Shown piece by piece: positions 1-9,326 of a stretch of DNA of 33,927 nt. The notes under the pieces were generated by a model that worked only from the letters and a program-made list of their open reading frames with translations, searched no databases and was not told the origin of the DNA. This stretch comes from Nemertoderma westbladi (lineage: Eukaryota; Xenacoelomorpha; Nemertodermatida; Nemertodermatidae), in NCBI GenBank assembly GCA_032718475.1, contig JAUCBJ010001303.1:1-33927 (forward strand). Reading direction: 5' to 3'. Each line of letters opens with the position of its first letter. The stretch's first letter is position 1. Both the position numbers and the translations under genes were made by a program.

Positions 1-1134
1 TATAATAGATGATCAATTACCGTTATAGACTAAGCGAAACATTGAGCAAATTGATACAGTTGTGGGGAAGGGGGAATAAAAGTAATTTACTTGAGCGGCC
101 ATCCATTGAAGGTACACTAGCGCCATTACCGTTTCAGTGTTTCAGACTGGGCCTTTTACTCGCATTCTTACATGCTCTAAAAAACTATCGGAGAGAGTCA
201 AAATATACAAGATAGGGGTTAAAAACGTCTTTTTTGTCAAATGCGCCAGCAACTATTAATTGTTGTCAATTTCTATTGTCTCATCACAACGTACATGGTT
301 ATAAAAGTCACATAATTTTAAACTAGAAGAAAAATGCAATATTTTTGGTCTTCGCTCAATCTTCAATACACGTGCTAAGGACAGTACTGTGACAGAACCA
401 AAGCAAAAATACCTATCTTATCTGCATTTAGAGAGTACTTAGGTTTATATACGGAAACTTCCTCGACATGACCAAAATGATTAGTTCCATAACATTGAAT
501 GTAAAGGTACATAGTAGAAATAATTATGGCCATTATAGTCTCACAAATCAGATAGTAAAGTTATGTAACGATCGCCCTCTGGATATAAGAAAACAGCCAA
601 ACTTCGGATGTTACAGAGCAAAACTAAAAAACCTTTTATTAACACGATACACACGCGATGAAATAACCTAATTAAAAAATTATCACTTGCCACTATATAC
701 AGTAGCATTGTGCTCTGGTGTGGTTTCTTCTTATGTACTTATTAGTACTACTTACGGTATTTAAAACTGTCAATTTGTTAACTAAATAAAGAGACGAAAA
801 CCCGAATAAAAGTCACTTTTTTCCCTAGGGAAAAAATTGATGCGTAGGATTGCATTGATTTTTTGGTAGTGTCTGCAAGGCGAACTCCAAAACGAAACTG
901 TATATCCAATATTTGTTTATGTAGTTAAGCGGCTCTCTAGTTACGTAATAAATATTCGAGAACACTAAATTATTTAACGTTGAGTTAAGGCAACATCAGG
1001 AGTTGAAGAGAACAATAATTTGAATTACAGCAACTATGAAAGCAATATAGTAAAATACTACAGTTAAATTTATTATGTAACACTATATCGTTCTATGTTT
1101 TATTAAAGAATTGAGCAACAAAAAGTACCAATTT
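1..1134. other. AT-rich non-coding stretch
   Basis: I see no convincing gene here. The two short open frames (9-215 and 468-671) have no recognisable motif and look like chance. The only distinct structure is a perfect 20-bp palindrome at 817-836 (six T, CCCTAGGG, six A). No poly(A) signal or splice pattern ties this stretch to a neighbouring gene. Confidence 0.5.
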
Positions 1135-1281
1135 AAGAATAAAAATACGTATTACATGGGAAAAAATGTAGAACATTTTTTTTCAATATTCACTCGACCC
1201 TTTATTAACCTCGCTGGCGCTCGGTAAATAAAAGTTCTGCTTTTTCCCATGTAATAAATAATTATTTTTATTAATATAAAT
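1135..1281. mobile_element. Small fold-back / MITE-like inverted repeat
   Basis: The left arm around 1135-1175 contains ATTACATGGGAAAAA. Its complement TTTTTCCCATGTAAT lies at 1241-1255, and flanking AT-rich bases extend the pairing to about 1281. The arms enclose roughly 60 bp that include CTCGCTGGCGCTCGG. There is no coding capacity. The structure fits a short non-autonomous fold-back element. No clear target duplication was identified, so the class is unknown. Confidence 0.45.
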
Positions 1282-1382
1282 TATTACTAATACAAGCACA
1301 GTTGGACCCATCAAATTTCGGTACAATTTCAATTTTCAGAAATGTTTTCAAAATTCAAATTCATCCAATCCATCTATCAATA

Positions 1383-1451
1383 CCATCATCTGCTGCCACT
1401 GTGCTCAACCCTACTGTACTTGGCCGTCTTTAACCACTCGCTACAATGAAA
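1383..1451. repeat. Dispersed ~68-bp repeat, copy A
   Basis: This segment, containing CTGCTGCCACTGTGCTCAAC and ending in CGCTACAATGAAAG, recurs almost unchanged at 30571-30638 in the same orientation. Copy A differs from copy B by a few substitutions (for example CTACTG versus CTATCG). It lies about 30 bp from a LINE tail, while copy B abuts a gypsy LTR. The flanks of the two copies are otherwise unrelated, so this is a fragment of an interspersed element whose family I do not recognise. Confidence 0.7.
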
Positions 1452-1469
1452 GGGTAGTGTTTATTACCT

Positions 1470-1795
1470 ACTACTACTAGGATCGGCATGCTGCATTGCA
1501 GCTGCATTTTTAAGAAAGATGTGCCGGCTTGTCGACAAAATTGCGCCGCCACAACTCCCTATCACCCATGACATTTGCTAGATCATCCGCATCTTCAAGG
1601 CCAGTGTCCTTTAAGATGCATCTCAAGAATGTCATGGGCTGTCCACCATGCTTATTCACTCCATGATGCTGCCAAAGCACAAGATTATGCACTGACTGGT
1701 CCTCACGGCGAAAGAAATGTCCTGCAAAGCGGTGGCGACATTGTTCTACTGTCAAGCTTGGGGGAACCAATGAGACACCTCCAATGTTATATAGT
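1470..1795 (-). pseudogene. LINE 3'-end fragment (RT C-terminal region), same family as 23326-25682
   Basis: The minus-strand frame 1510-1770 encodes the extreme C-terminus of a non-LTR retrotransposon ORF2. It matches the end of the larger LINE at 23371-25698 residue for residue over most of its length; shared landmarks are VPPSLT, RFAGH, FRREDQ, HGVNKHGGQPMTFLR and DLANVMGDRELWR. Nucleotide homology stops at about 1795 and the reverse transcriptase core is absent, so this is a severely 5'-truncated insertion. Beyond the stop codon lie about 45 bp of 3' UTR and a (TAG)n tail (CTACTACTA at 1471-1480 on the plus strand), the same tail as in the long copy. It has no independent function. Confidence 0.85.
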
Positions 1796-1814
1796 AGGTA
1801 ACCTAATTTTAAAT

Positions 1815-2236
1815 GTTAATCCCAGCGGAGGTATGGAAAACCGGAGTGCTAAACAGACCATTATTGAATGTTGAATTGATGGTTGCTACACAAGACTACT
1901 AAGGGCAGCCCTAAACATCAGCTGGAGACAACACATGACAAACGCCGAGCTGTATGGTACAATACCACCTCTATCAACCACCCTCCGTGAACGCAGATTA
2001 AGATTCAGTGGGGTGGGCACTGCTGGCGAAGAAAAGACGAGGTCATACCAGATCTACTTTTCTGGCAACCAACTCATGGAAAGCGTAGTCGTGGACGACC
2101 GGCCATAACATATATAAATCAACTTGAAAGGGATACTGAACTTGGGAGAAACGAAATTGCGACAACTATGGAGAATCGGGAAGCCTGGAAGGATCTCATT
2201 TCCACTGTCCGAGTTCGCTCGACCTAGTAGTAGTAC
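1815..2236 (+). pseudogene. Second LINE 3'-end fragment, opposite orientation, frameshifted
   Basis: Plus-strand translation gives a LINE ORF2 C-terminus related to, but distinct from, the 1470-1795 fragment. Recognisable stretches are GCYTRLLRAALNISWRQH (near 1880), LRERRLRFSG, then, after a one-base frameshift near 2020, CWRRKDE, LLFWQPTHGKRSRGRPA and ENREAWKDLIS, ending at TAG near 2224. A tandem TAGTAGTAG tail follows directly, to about 2236, where a Penelope-like element begins. A second disruption is visible near 1870. The fragment lacks the reverse transcriptase core and is dead. Its C-terminal domain is typical of a LINE group common in aquatic invertebrates; I do not assign the clade. 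Confidence 0.8.
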
Positions 2237-3834
2237 ACCTATTATATCTAATACGGACGCATTTTTTAAACCCTTACCCAAAATGATGCACCACTACCTG
2301 CACCCTTTAGTTACTACTGCCGATAACTATCTAAAAAGCTCTTTGGATCTCAAACAAACCATGCCTACAACAACTAATAACTCCCATTTTACTTTAGTCA
2401 CTATTGATGTAATAGACATGTTTACCGCCATCCCTCATGAATTGTATGAATTGGGTATTGAGGCTACCATGCATGCACTCCCTACATTATCTGAACGTTC
2501 TATTTTTACACCAACTCAACTCGCAGCAATTTTACGGTTTCTTCTATACCACAACTTTTTCTTTTATCAGAATAATGTACTACCTGCAAATCGCAGGTGC
2601 ACCTATGGGCGGTCACCACAGTAGTGATTATTCTATAATCAGTTCGTACAAAGTACTCAAGAGGGCGATAACTATTTCGCTACGGACTCCTTCATTCTTT
2701 CGTACTCTGGTGGATGATAATTTCGCCATTTACGATGAGCGACTAACTGATGAGCATTTCGAGTTCATGAAGACTGCATTCAACTCAGCTTGTAGGAATC
2801 TATATAAATGTGATGCCATCCAATTTACTATGGAGTACTCCCATGCTAGTGTCGACTACCTCGATCTAACGATTGCTGCTAATGCCTACACCCTTAGAAC
2901 TCGTTTATTTAGAAAACCAATCGCTAATAAACTACCTTTTATGAACTCTAGTTTCCACCATAAACCTACGTTACGGGCAGTGGTGAAATCGGAAATTTTG
3001 CGTATTCGCCGTTTAACTGACTCACACCATTTGTTCACATGTTATAAACATCAGTACCTCGAGTTGTGTGAGAACCGAGACTATCAGCTGGATTTCCTCC
3101 TCTCCCTCCATGCATCGAACCCAACACCTCTTGGTCCAGTGCCGATCACGCAGCAGCCGTCTTTACCAACGGAGGGGGATGGTCAATCAGCACCCCAAAA
3201 TTTAAATAATTTCTACATCGAGTGGGCCAAAATACACCTCTATATATCTCCCTACGACCCCACAGTTCCTGCCTGTCCGAGCCCCGTTATCCGCAAATAT
3301 AATGCTGACTTGCGTTCGCTAGGTATTAGTGTCCAAACGGTCCCGCGCAACCTCCCATCGTTAGGTAAACTGTTGATCACCAAGTCCGAGCCAACACTGT
3401 CTCTTGGTAACCACTCTTGCAATGGGCCTCGTTACAAATGCTGCTCGGCCGTTCTAAACCAGCGCCGGGCACCATGGGGTGACCCCATCCATGGGAGATT
3501 TAACTGCAAATCATTTAATGTAATTTATTTTATCAAATGTAAACTGCATCCACACTTGTGGTATCTCGGCCAGACAGAACAGCGTTTACATGAGCGTCTC
3601 CGAGGTCACCGTAGTGCCATAAATGACGCAGCTGGCATGGGACTAGGAGTCGATTTATCGAGTCCTGAAGTCTTGCTACTGCAGCACTTTGCTATTTGTG
3701 GGATCGGTGCGCTCAATATTACATGTTCTAAAAGGTTTACTAACCACGAGCGTAGGATTCATTCTGAAGCGGTTCTAATTAACTTGCATCGCCCCCCACT
3801 TAACACTGTAGTTCCCCGTATTGGTCTGTACTAA
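2237..3834 (+). pseudogene. Penelope-like retroelement (RT + GIY-YIG endonuclease), 5'-truncated and frameshifted
   Basis: Two overlapping frames (2124-2624 and 2437-3834) together encode one Penelope-like element (PLE) polyprotein. The first holds early RT motifs (PIISNTDAFFK, LVTIDVIDMFTAIPHEL). A one-base frameshift near 2577 moves the reading into the second frame, which carries YLQIAGAPMGG, then the catalytic LVDDNF (two aspartates kept) and the PLE thumb region. Residues about 361-450 of the second frame form the GIY-YIG domain: NVIYFIKC, WYLGQT, RLRGHRSA, and HSEAVLINLHRPPLN with the expected Glu. About 530 codons survive against roughly 700-800 in full PLEs; the N-terminal region is missing. 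The element begins exactly at the LINE (TAG)n tail. RT plus GIY-YIG is the established PLE architecture; loss of activity is inferred from the frameshift and truncation. Confidence 0.9.
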
Positions 3835-4944
3835 AACATGTGAACTTTGTTTTGTGGGGCGAGCGACGAAAGTAAGCGAGCTTAGCATACAGGTACAACT
3901 AACTCAATCGGTGTGTCTGTTGTTCTGTGGATCTGTCGATCTGTTGTGTCCAATTTTAAACGTTAATAACTCAGGCAAATATTAATTAAATTTAACCAAA
4001 CTTGGTACACATGTAGTCTGTCAAAAGTTTAAAAATTTTCCAAGTTGAATTTCCGTGTGGCCTTCCAGAAGCTAAGATAATAGCAATTAATTAGTTAATT
4101 AAGTTGCTTACGGTAAAAACTGCATTTTCAACCTGCCTGTTAAAGGAAATTAATTATTTTACAGTATAAGATTTAAATAATTATACTTAAAAATTATACA
4201 GATGTAATCCACATACCCCATTCTATTATATTCTAAGCCGTGCGTAAACTATATTGCTAAAAATAATTAATATTCTAGAATAGAGTCAAAAAACATTATA
4301 ATAATGTAGATTTACTTCATAAAATGTACGCCTTTGAATGTTGATAATATCTCAGGAAAATATTGGTGAAATTTAAAACGGTTTTCAGATTCGAAATCTA
4401 CAGACGAAGGCGTTTTAGATTACATTCCAAAGACGTAAAATAAAGTCTACGGAGATGGTTAAACATTGCTAACTAGACTTTTTTTAAAGAGCTTGTTGTA
4501 TGGAAATAACTGAGAAATTGAAAAATCCGGCCAGGTCAGCAGTAAGAAAAGGTGTCGTTCTATCATCATACCAAATTTCATAGCATTTTATTGAAATTTG
4601 AAAAATTAGGGGGGGGACAAATTAGCCTTGTACCTTTCTTTTGGTGAAGTTTAAACCGGCTGGAGGAAAAGACTCACAAAGAAAGACATACATAGGAGTT
4701 ACTATATTCCGGAAAATAGAAGTAACTATAATGCAGCTTTAGCAATGAGAAGCTAGCACTTTGTTAAGTACCGGTACACAAATCACTAACATTATGAATA
4801 GGCATAATGTTGAAATGTTGAAAAACTATACCTCAGATGCAAATAAAAATTGTTTCGAGTTTTGGAGTTTTTAAAAACGCTAGCTACTAAAAAAATAAAT
4901 GTCCACCTTTTCAAAAGTGATTTCTAGCAAAATTTAAGGCTTGA
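3835..4944. other. PLE 3' region and AT-rich non-coding DNA
   Basis: The first 100-150 bases after the PLE stop probably belong to its 3' UTR (they include GGGGCGAGCGACGAAAGTAAG). The rest is AT-rich with no coding signal. Two similar phrases, ATAACTCAGGCAAATATTAA near 3965 and ATATCTCAGGAAAATATTGG near 4346, suggest an old duplicated repeat. No gene is visible. Confidence 0.4.
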
Positions 4945-6511
4945 TTAACCCTATTAGTACCGGGCTATAAAATGTTGTACAAATACCGGAGGGGGGTCAT
5001 GTTGACCCCCCCCCCCCCCCCCCCCCCCTCTCTAAAATCTACACATTTTTACGAAAGCGTATGATTTTTTGTTTGTACGTAGGTATCACTAGTCTGGATC
5101 CGACGAAAAAAAAAATTTCGAAAATATGTACTGGGTGGTTATATTGCAGCACCAAAATTACAAGTAGTGCACAATTTTCACAAAATTTGAAAGTTACATT
5201 TTTCGGCTAATTGTTTTTCAATACAGGTTTTCTGCGGCGCAAAATACATTGGAAAATATTTAAAAATAATATGATTACTATAAATGGCTGTTTAGTCCTC
5301 TCTGCGTAGGAAAAAAATGAAAAAAACAAGTAACCAGCACTTTTCAGTTAGAACACAAAATTTTTAATTCATTTATACGACGCTATAAATTCACATTTTC
5401 AGGTTTTCTGGGGCGCTGATTCTAATGGAATACATTTCTAATTTGCCATATCATTGCTAATTGTATTTTTCGGCGTAATTTGGCAAATTTTGGTGCTAGC
5501 ACCAAATTTCGTACCCAGCACCAAAAAGTACAAGTTTGCGAGGTCCAGTGCTGTTTTTATTGATTCCATCGGATTCAGGACCCTCATAAACCCGTATAAC
5601 GCAAGAAACAAGATGATACTATCTTCTGATCAATTTGCTTATTTTCAAAAATTTGGTGCTGGCACAACAATATTCACCCACCGGCGAAAAATACAAGTTT
5701 GAAAACTCGTATGAAGTTTTTACTGATTCCATTGAATTCAGAACCCTCACAAACCCGTATAACGCAAGAAACAAGGTGACACAATCAATTGATATATTTG
5801 ATTGTTTTCAAAATTTGGTGCTAGCACCACATTTTGCACCCACTTCTGAAAAATACAAGTTTGAGATGTCTAGAAATAGATTAAAGAAATAAAAATAGAA
5901 ATAAATCTAGAAATAAATTGTCATAAGCAATTTTATCTATTGAATGGATATATCAAAATTTCGTGCTAGCACCAAAATTTACACCCAGCACCGAAAAATA
6001 CAAGTTTGATACGCTTGGTGCAACTCGTATATATTCCATCGAAACCAGAACCACAAAAAACCCCAATTGCGTAAAATACAAGTTTCAAATAATCAATTGA
6101 CAAAATTGACATATTTCAAAATTTGGTGCTGGCACCAAAATTTGGCACCCGTCGAAAAAAACAAGTTTGAAATTTCTAAATTAATTTATATGAATTCCAT
6201 CCAATTGCTAACACCAAAAAACCGGTATAAATCAAAAATAGAGATGTTACAAATCATATTTAATGAAATGTAAATTTCAAAAAACGTCTCAAAAAAAGTG
6301 CCAAAAGTAGGGTTAAAAAATGGTGCTATAACTCGAAAACTACCCAATATTTTTGAAAACGGTTTTCACTACTAGGAAGACAATAGATTTTTAGTAAAAG
6401 TCATAAAATGTCAGATTCTCAACTGCGTTTGTTTCAGAATTATAACAAAAAAACCACGGGAAGGGTCATATTGACCCCCCCCCCCCCCCCCCCCGGGTTT
6501 AATAGGGTTAA
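4945..6511. mobile_element. piggyBac-like non-autonomous DNA transposon with TTAA target duplication
   Basis: The left end reads TTAA (4945-4948) followed by CCCTATTAGTACCGGG. The right end reads CCCGGGTTTAATAGGG followed by TTAA (6508-6511). The termini are thus inverted repeats starting CCCTATTA and flanked by TTAA on both sides, the signature of the piggyBac superfamily. Each end also carries a subterminal palindrome, GGGTCA-TGT-TGACCC at 4994-5008 and GGGTCA-TAT-TGACCC at 6463-6477, each running into a C homopolymer (about 23 and 20 C). The 1559-bp body has no transposase frame; the short open frames at 5454-6273 arise from the internal tandem repeat. It would need a transposase supplied from elsewhere. 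Superfamily assignment rests on ends and target site only. Confidence 0.85.
5480..6260. repeat. Diverged ~160-bp tandem repeat carrying an 18-bp palindrome
   Basis: Five copies of a TGGTGCTRGCACCA core start at about 5491, 5654, 5816, 5961 and 6124 (spacings 163, 162, 145, 163). Each is followed 25-30 bp later by TACAAGTTTG. The best copies contain the perfect palindrome TTTGGTGCTAGCACCAAA. Some copies also share CCGTATAACGCAAGAAACAA. A more degenerate half-copy may lie near 5145. The array sits wholly inside the piggyBac-like element. Confidence 0.8.
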
Positions 6512-6759
6512 GTAACATATTAAAAAAAAAAAAAATTAAATTAAGTAAATGGTAAAACATTTCAGTAAAAAGAGATTACAGGCTAGTTGTAGTACCATTC
6601 CATTTTAAAAATATTAGTGAAGCTAATATTTAGCCAACGTAACAAATTCTAGAACAACTAATTATTAAGACAGAGATTAAAAAAAAACTAAATTCAGACA
6701 AATGATTAATTAATTAGCTATAATCAGAATGTCACTGTGATGAAATTTCATAATTTATT

Positions 6760-9258
6760 ATGTTGGATATTGTCAGTCAAAATTCAAATCAAAATATTAA
6801 TAAATCAAAAAAAATTGTGAGTAATAATTCATCTGGTAAACGCCCAAGTAGATGGGAAACGCATGGTAAATCCGGCTGTTCTAACCAATCAACTGATTCG
6901 CTTATGATAAAACAAGAAAGTGGTGAAGGTTATTCTCATAAACTTACCAAGTCGAGATCATCGTCTACAGGTCGACGTTCAGAGTGGAAGCAGGACAGCC
7001 CGTCGCAAGAACACCTGATAAAGTACAGCATCAGGGGTAGTCGAGGGTTGCGTGGTATCTCGCATGGTAACCAATGCAGCGGAGATTCACCGGAAGTTGG
7101 TAAGTCAACAAGAACAAAAACAAAAAGTAGACGATCACGAAGATCGACTACAATAATAAGACCATCGAGTTTAGATTCAACGACCTCCAGCTCATCGTCC
7201 ACTTCTGCTTCGAAGGGGAAGACCCACGGTGAAAGTCAAGTAGAACGGTTGGGTAAGAAAAGTAAAAATAATAGCCTTTACAAATCTTCCGAAATTATAA
7301 CATTACCTTCGCCAAAAAGCAACCCTGGAAGACGACTACAAGGAAGTTCTCAAAAATATTTTCATGAAATATTCGCATCCGTAAGTCAGAAACAGCAGTC
7401 CATCCCAGATTCAAATCGCATTTCAGAAGTTGTTCACAGACCGTATCATTCCGAAAGTAATAAAACTCGCACTGAAGAAAGAATAGTAGCACCTAGGGGA
7501 AAGCTGGAGAGATTTAGGCGAAGGTTGGAAGCATCAAAAATAAAAGATAGTACGTTTACAGTTGATACCGATATGGATGAAGATGAAAGAGTGGATAAAT
7601 TAGGTTTCCAGCGAGTAGAGGACAGCGACCAACCTGACGAATCAGGAGGTAATTACCCGAATACTCCTTTATCCAGAAATGATCCACCTTTTACAGACGA
7701 ATTACAAAATCAACTGCGTCAATCTCAACAACACGTTGTTCAGTTAAAGGAAAGAGTGGAAGGGGCCCAGCGATGCTACCAAAACCAGGAAATACTCAAT
7801 GATGAGTTCCGTGAGAAACTGCAAACAACAATCGATGGCAAAGATATGCTCTTAGAGATTCGGCACAAAGAATTAGATGGACAATTCCGGCTAATTAAGG
7901 AACTAGAAGCTACATTGGACGGGTATCAGGTGCAATGTAGAGAGTTTATTGATCTGTTAAACCAATCAAAAAGTAGCATGCAAACTCAAAGTGCTGAGGT
8001 TCAAATGTTTGCTGAAGCAATCGAATACATAACATCCATATTGAGAAATAATTACGGATATTTAGACGGAATTATACCAGAGGGTAAGACCCTGGAAACT
8101 TTGCATGTTCCGGAATTAATGACAATTACCGAGAATTTGCTGGAATTGTTAAAACGTCAGGAAAAAGAAAGTGGGAGACAACTTCGTCAAACACAGCGCC
8201 AAGTTACGGTATTAGAAGCGGAAATAGTTGAAATGAAAATCAAGGCATCCAAAAAGCAAGATGAATTGCTAAGTAAGGCAAAAGCATCATCTACCGAAAA
8301 TGCGCGAAAATTAAAATCAGAGCTTGAGAAGAAAAGTTCTGAGCTGTTGCAACTTTCTGAATCATCTCGTGAAGCTAAAGAAAAATTGAAGGAATCAAAA
8401 GATCAAAGGTCCGAATTAAAAAAGCGTCTTTCCGAAATATCTGTTACATTAAAAGAAAAGGAGGACGATTGGAGGCGAGAGGAAGACCGAATGCAAGAAA
8501 CAGTTGCGTCGCACAAAAGTCTATTGCAACAATCTGAGGTGGAACTACGAAGAAGCGAAATGATGCTAATGGAGAAAGAAAGAGACATACAGGAGGCTCG
8601 CGGGAGGGCAGAACATGCTGAAAAACAGCTTCATGAAGCGAGAAACAAAACTTCGCAATTGCAGTTGAGCTTTTCTGACCTACGCAAACAAAAGGATAAA
8701 GAAATAGAAGAAATTAAAGAAGCTACTACTAAACAGGCGAAAGAAGAGGCTGATGGTGAAATTCGTAATGTTTTGAGAGATTTAAATGATAAGGAAAGAA
8801 CGGTCCAAGAAGCAGCTGAAAGGATAGCTGAAAAGGACAAAGAATTAAAGCATATGGATAATAGGTTATTGGAACTTGTTAATGTTGTTGAAGCAAAGCA
8901 GTCTTTGGTGGATTCCAGTAAAATGCAGCTTAATAAAATGAAGGAAATGGCTACTGCCCGAAGTGATGAAGTCGCTCAGTTGAGGGAGCAAGTATCACAG
9001 TACAAACATAGGGCAGAAACCCTGCAACAAGAGGCCAGCAGGCTAAAGTCGGTTTCTGAGAAGGCAAAATCACGGCAAGAACAATTGGAGACTCAACTGG
9101 GGCAGTTTTACCAACAGAACAACGATCTAACGACAAAGTGTCTGTCCCATGCCAAGGAGTTACAAGGAATGAGACAAAGGTTTTACAAAAGAATCAGTTC
9201 GCCGGAAAGACTTTCATTTTATTGCAATCATAGTCCCCCCAGCAGGCCTGACAGATAA
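6760..9258 (+). CDS. Large coiled-coil protein with Ser/Arg-rich N-terminus, intronless
   Basis: An uninterrupted 832-codon frame. An in-frame TAA at 6751-6753 makes the ATG at 6760 the earliest possible start. Residues 1 to about 300 are low-complexity, rich in Ser, Arg, Lys and Gly, with a serine run near residue 145, and probably disordered. Residues about 305-805 are heptad-like and dense in Glu, Lys, Gln and Arg (for example LKERVEGAQR, LEAEIVEMKIK, EKEDDWRREEDRMQE), predicting a long coiled coil with a short break near residues 425-465. The C-terminus (SSPERLSFYCNHSPPSRPDR) leaves the coil. There are no membrane segments or catalytic motifs. This composition suits a cytoskeletal, centrosomal or Golgi scaffold, but I do not recognise the family. 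A single exon of this size may indicate a retrogene or a naturally intronless gene. A short upstream ATG frame (from 6740) overlaps the start. The frame has no disabling lesion. Confidence 0.8.
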   Translation: MLDIVSQNSNQNINKSKKIVSNNSSGKRPSRWETHGKSGCSNQSTDSLMIKQESGEGYSHKLTKSRSSSTGRRSEWKQDSPSQEHLIKYSIRGSRGLRGISHGNQCSGDSPEVGKSTRTKTKSRRSRRSTTIIRPSSLDSTTSSSSSTSASKGKTHGESQVERLGKKSKNNSLYKSSEIITLPSPKSNPGRRLQGSSQKYFHEIFASVSQKQQSIPDSNRISEVVHRPYHSESNKTRTEERIVAPRGKLERFRRRLEASKIKDSTFTVDTDMDEDERVDKLGFQRVEDSDQPDESGGNYPNTPLSRNDPPFTDELQNQLRQSQQHVVQLKERVEGAQRCYQNQEILNDEFREKLQTTIDGKDMLLEIRHKELDGQFRLIKELEATLDGYQVQCREFIDLLNQSKSSMQTQSAEVQMFAEAIEYITSILRNNYGYLDGIIPEGKTLETLHVPELMTITENLLELLKRQEKESGRQLRQTQRQVTVLEAEIVEMKIKASKKQDELLSKAKASSTENARKLKSELEKKSSELLQLSESSREAKEKLKESKDQRSELKKRLSEISVTLKEKEDDWRREEDRMQETVASHKSLLQQSEVELRRSEMMLMEKERDIQEARGRAEHAEKQLHEARNKTSQLQLSFSDLRKQKDKEIEEIKEATTKQAKEEADGEIRNVLRDLNDKERTVQEAAERIAEKDKELKHMDNRLLELVNVVEAKQSLVDSSKMQLNKMKEMATARSDEVAQLREQVSQYKHRAETLQQEASRLKSVSEKAKSRQEQLETQLGQFYQQNNDLTTKCLSHAKELQGMRQRFYKRISSPERLSFYCNHSPPSRPDR

Positions 9259-9320
9259 GCATATCAATTTATTATAATTCTTTGGGTAGAATGTAATAGA
9301 TAATAATAGTTAATAATGTT

Positions 9321-9326
9321 AATAAA
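9321..9326 (+). promoter_or_regulatory. Poly(A) signal of the coiled-coil gene
   Basis: A canonical AATAAA lies about 62 bases beyond the stop codon of the 832-aa frame. A short 3' UTR ending 15-30 bases downstream is expected. Confidence 0.6.

Noticed and set aside
5006-5028. C homopolymers (also 6475-6494) as independent regulatory features
   Set aside because: Both adjoin the subterminal palindromes of the piggyBac-like element and are best read as part of its ends, possibly slippage-expanded.
5454-6273. Small proteins encoded by three overlapping plus-strand frames
   Set aside because: They follow the ~160-bp tandem repeat inside the piggyBac-like element and share no conserved frame.
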